From DQTL01 sp964396505 (lineage in GTDB: Bacteria; Bacteroidota; Bacteroidia; Flavobacteriales; Flavobacteriaceae): 23,979 nucleotides of DNA. The translations under genes and the position numbers were made by a program. The notes below the pieces were generated by a model that saw only the letters and a program-made list of their open reading frames with translations, searched no databases and was not told where the DNA came from. The stretch lies in assembly GCA_964396505.1 (NCBI GenBank), contig CAYNFJ010000021.1, positions 1-23,979 of the forward strand, given 5' to 3'. This document shows positions 23,108 to 23,979 of the stretch, piece after piece. Each line of letters begins with the position of its first letter. Position 1 is the stretch's first letter.

Positions 23108-23686
23108 TCAAATATTGTCTTCCCTAAGTTGCATATAAGATTTAGGATGCAGACAAGCGGGACACACTTCCAATGCTTTTTTTCGTTTATATACATAGCC
23201 ACAGTTGATACATTTCCACCAAACTTCTCCATCTTTTATAAATACGGTATCTTCTGTGATGTTTTGTAGTAATTTCAAATAAATTCGTTCGTGTTCAGCT
23301 TCTACTTTGGCTATCATTTCAAAAGCTTGCGCAATTTTAGGAAATCCTTCTTCTCTGGCGACTGCTGCAAATTTTGGATATAATGCAGTCCATTCTTCAT
23401 TTTCTCCTTCGGCTGCCGCTTTTAGGTTTTCTTCAGTAGTTCCCAGTATTCCGGCAGGATAGGATGCGGTAATTTCTACCATTCCACCTTCTAGAAATTT
23501 AAAAAAACGTTTGGCGTGTTCTTTTTCCTGATTGGCTGTTTCTTGAAAAATCCTTGAGATTTGTTCATAACCTTCTTTTTTGGCGATTTTTGAAAAAAAT
23601 TCATACCTGTTTTTTGCTTGACTTTCACCGGCAAATGATTTTAATAAATTCTTTTCGGTTGCTGTTCCTCTAATTGATTTATCCAT
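23108..23686 (-). CDS. Rubrerythrin
   Basis: A 192-residue rubrerythrin with an N-terminal ferritin-like di-iron domain and a C-terminal rubredoxin-like centre. Candidate di-iron ligands are Glu21 in FAGESQAKNRY, Glu54 and His57 in NQEKEHAKRFF, Glu95 and Glu98 in GENEEWTALYP, and Glu129 and His132 in VEAEHERIY. The Fe(Cys)4 centre is CINC (159-162) and CPAC (175-178). Rubrerythrins reduce hydrogen peroxide in anaerobes and microaerobes. It lies 33 bp after hypC with no terminator between, so probably in the same transcript, which fits protection of an oxygen-sensitive system. Confidence 0.95.
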   Translation of the reverse strand: MDKSIRGTATEKNLLKSFAGESQAKNRYEFFSKIAKKEGYEQISRIFQETANQEKEHAKRFFKFLEGGMVEITASYPAGILGTTEENLKAAAEGENEEWTALYPKFAAVAREEGFPKIAQAFEMIAKVEAEHERIYLKLLQNITEDTVFIKDGEVWWKCINCGYVYKRKKALEVCPACLHPKSYMQLREDNI

Positions 23687-23719
23687 TGTGTTTTTTTTAA
23701 ATTGTGTGTTAATAAACTG

Positions 23720-23974
23720 CTACTCATTATTTTCCAACTCATCTAGTTCATCCATTTTATACAATATTTCCATCGTCTTTTTAGCTTCTTCTTCATCTAC
23801 AATACTGATAGCGCTACCCACGTGAACCAATACATAATCTCCTGTTTTTGCTTCGGGAACCATAGCCAGATTGACATCTTTTACAATACCGTCAAAGGAT
23901 ACTTTTGCTAAACGAAAAATTTCATCCACTTGGTTTTCTATAGAAATTATTTTACCGGGAATTGCTAGACACAT
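23720..23974 (-). CDS. hypC: Hydrogenase maturation chaperone HypC
   Basis: An 84-residue HypC/HybG/HupF protein with the invariant start MCLAIPGKI, whose Cys2 carries the Fe(CN)2CO moiety during NiFe-hydrogenase cofactor assembly with HypD. The second signature is GDYVLVHVGSAISIV (45-59); most relatives have Phe where Ser is found after HVG. The tail is acidic (DELDELENNE). It is the leftmost member of a minus-strand cluster that must continue beyond the right edge, where other hyp genes or hydrogenase structural genes are expected. None is visible in this window, so the presence of a complete hydrogenase is inference. Confidence 0.95.
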   Translation of the reverse strand: MCLAIPGKIISIENQVDEIFRLAKVSFDGIVKDVNLAMVPEAKTGDYVLVHVGSAISIVDEEEAKKTMEILYKMDELDELENNE

Positions 23975-23979
23975 ATTTT

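Overview
The window (about 24 kb, AT-rich, one 100-N assembly gap) comes from the chromosome of a member of the Bacteroidota, most likely a flavobacterium. Three observations support this. Two secreted proteins carry C-terminal type IX secretion (T9SS) sorting domains. Recognisable promoters have the Bacteroidetes form TTTG-N18/19-TAnnTTTG, and starts lack Shine-Dalgarno sequences. The gene families are also typical: DUF5916, DUF4382 lipoprotein, DUF1800/DUF1501, RsmI-like methylase beside dnaA. Nothing in the coding content looks like a prophage, transposon or integrated island.

Layout. 1-4240: a truncated YigZ/IMPACT gene and a convergent thioesterase, then the dnaA module (dnaA, low-molecular-weight phosphatase, RsmI-like methylase), then a convergent lysozyme-like protein. 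4394-8698 (minus): sucC, a NOL1/NOP2/Sun-type rRNA methylase and a secreted endonuclease I with FN3, lamin-tail and T9SS domains. 8918-11802 (plus): an outer-membrane DUF5916 protein and a small helical orphan closed by a strong terminator. 11862-15830 (minus): a tight three-gene unit for exported proteins (DUF1800, Tat-exported DUF1501, T9SS discoidin-like). 16045-19463: 3-hydroxybutyryl-CoA dehydrogenase, protein-L-isoaspartate methyltransferase, DUF2147, KdsC-like phosphatase and a DUF2520 dehydrogenase. 19659-20483: a DUF4382 surface lipoprotein.

20484-21128 is the unusual part. A near-consensus promoter faces an array of near-identical 83-bp units interrupted by the assembly gap, and the array runs directly into a tRNA-His(GTG) gene. 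Every readable unit start is the first 12 nt of that tRNA. The tRNA has two adjacent T-T mismatches in its acceptor stem, and they lie inside this shared segment. The units can fold into hairpins, and each full unit also holds a 21-codon open frame.

21129-23974 (minus): two tandem single-domain globins, a VOC-fold protein, a TrmO-like tRNA methylase, a rubrerythrin and HypC. HypC implies that NiFe-hydrogenase maturation genes lie just beyond the right edge. Together these genes suggest handling of O2, NO or peroxide and H2 under low oxygen. All functions are read from sequence motifs alone; no database search was possible.
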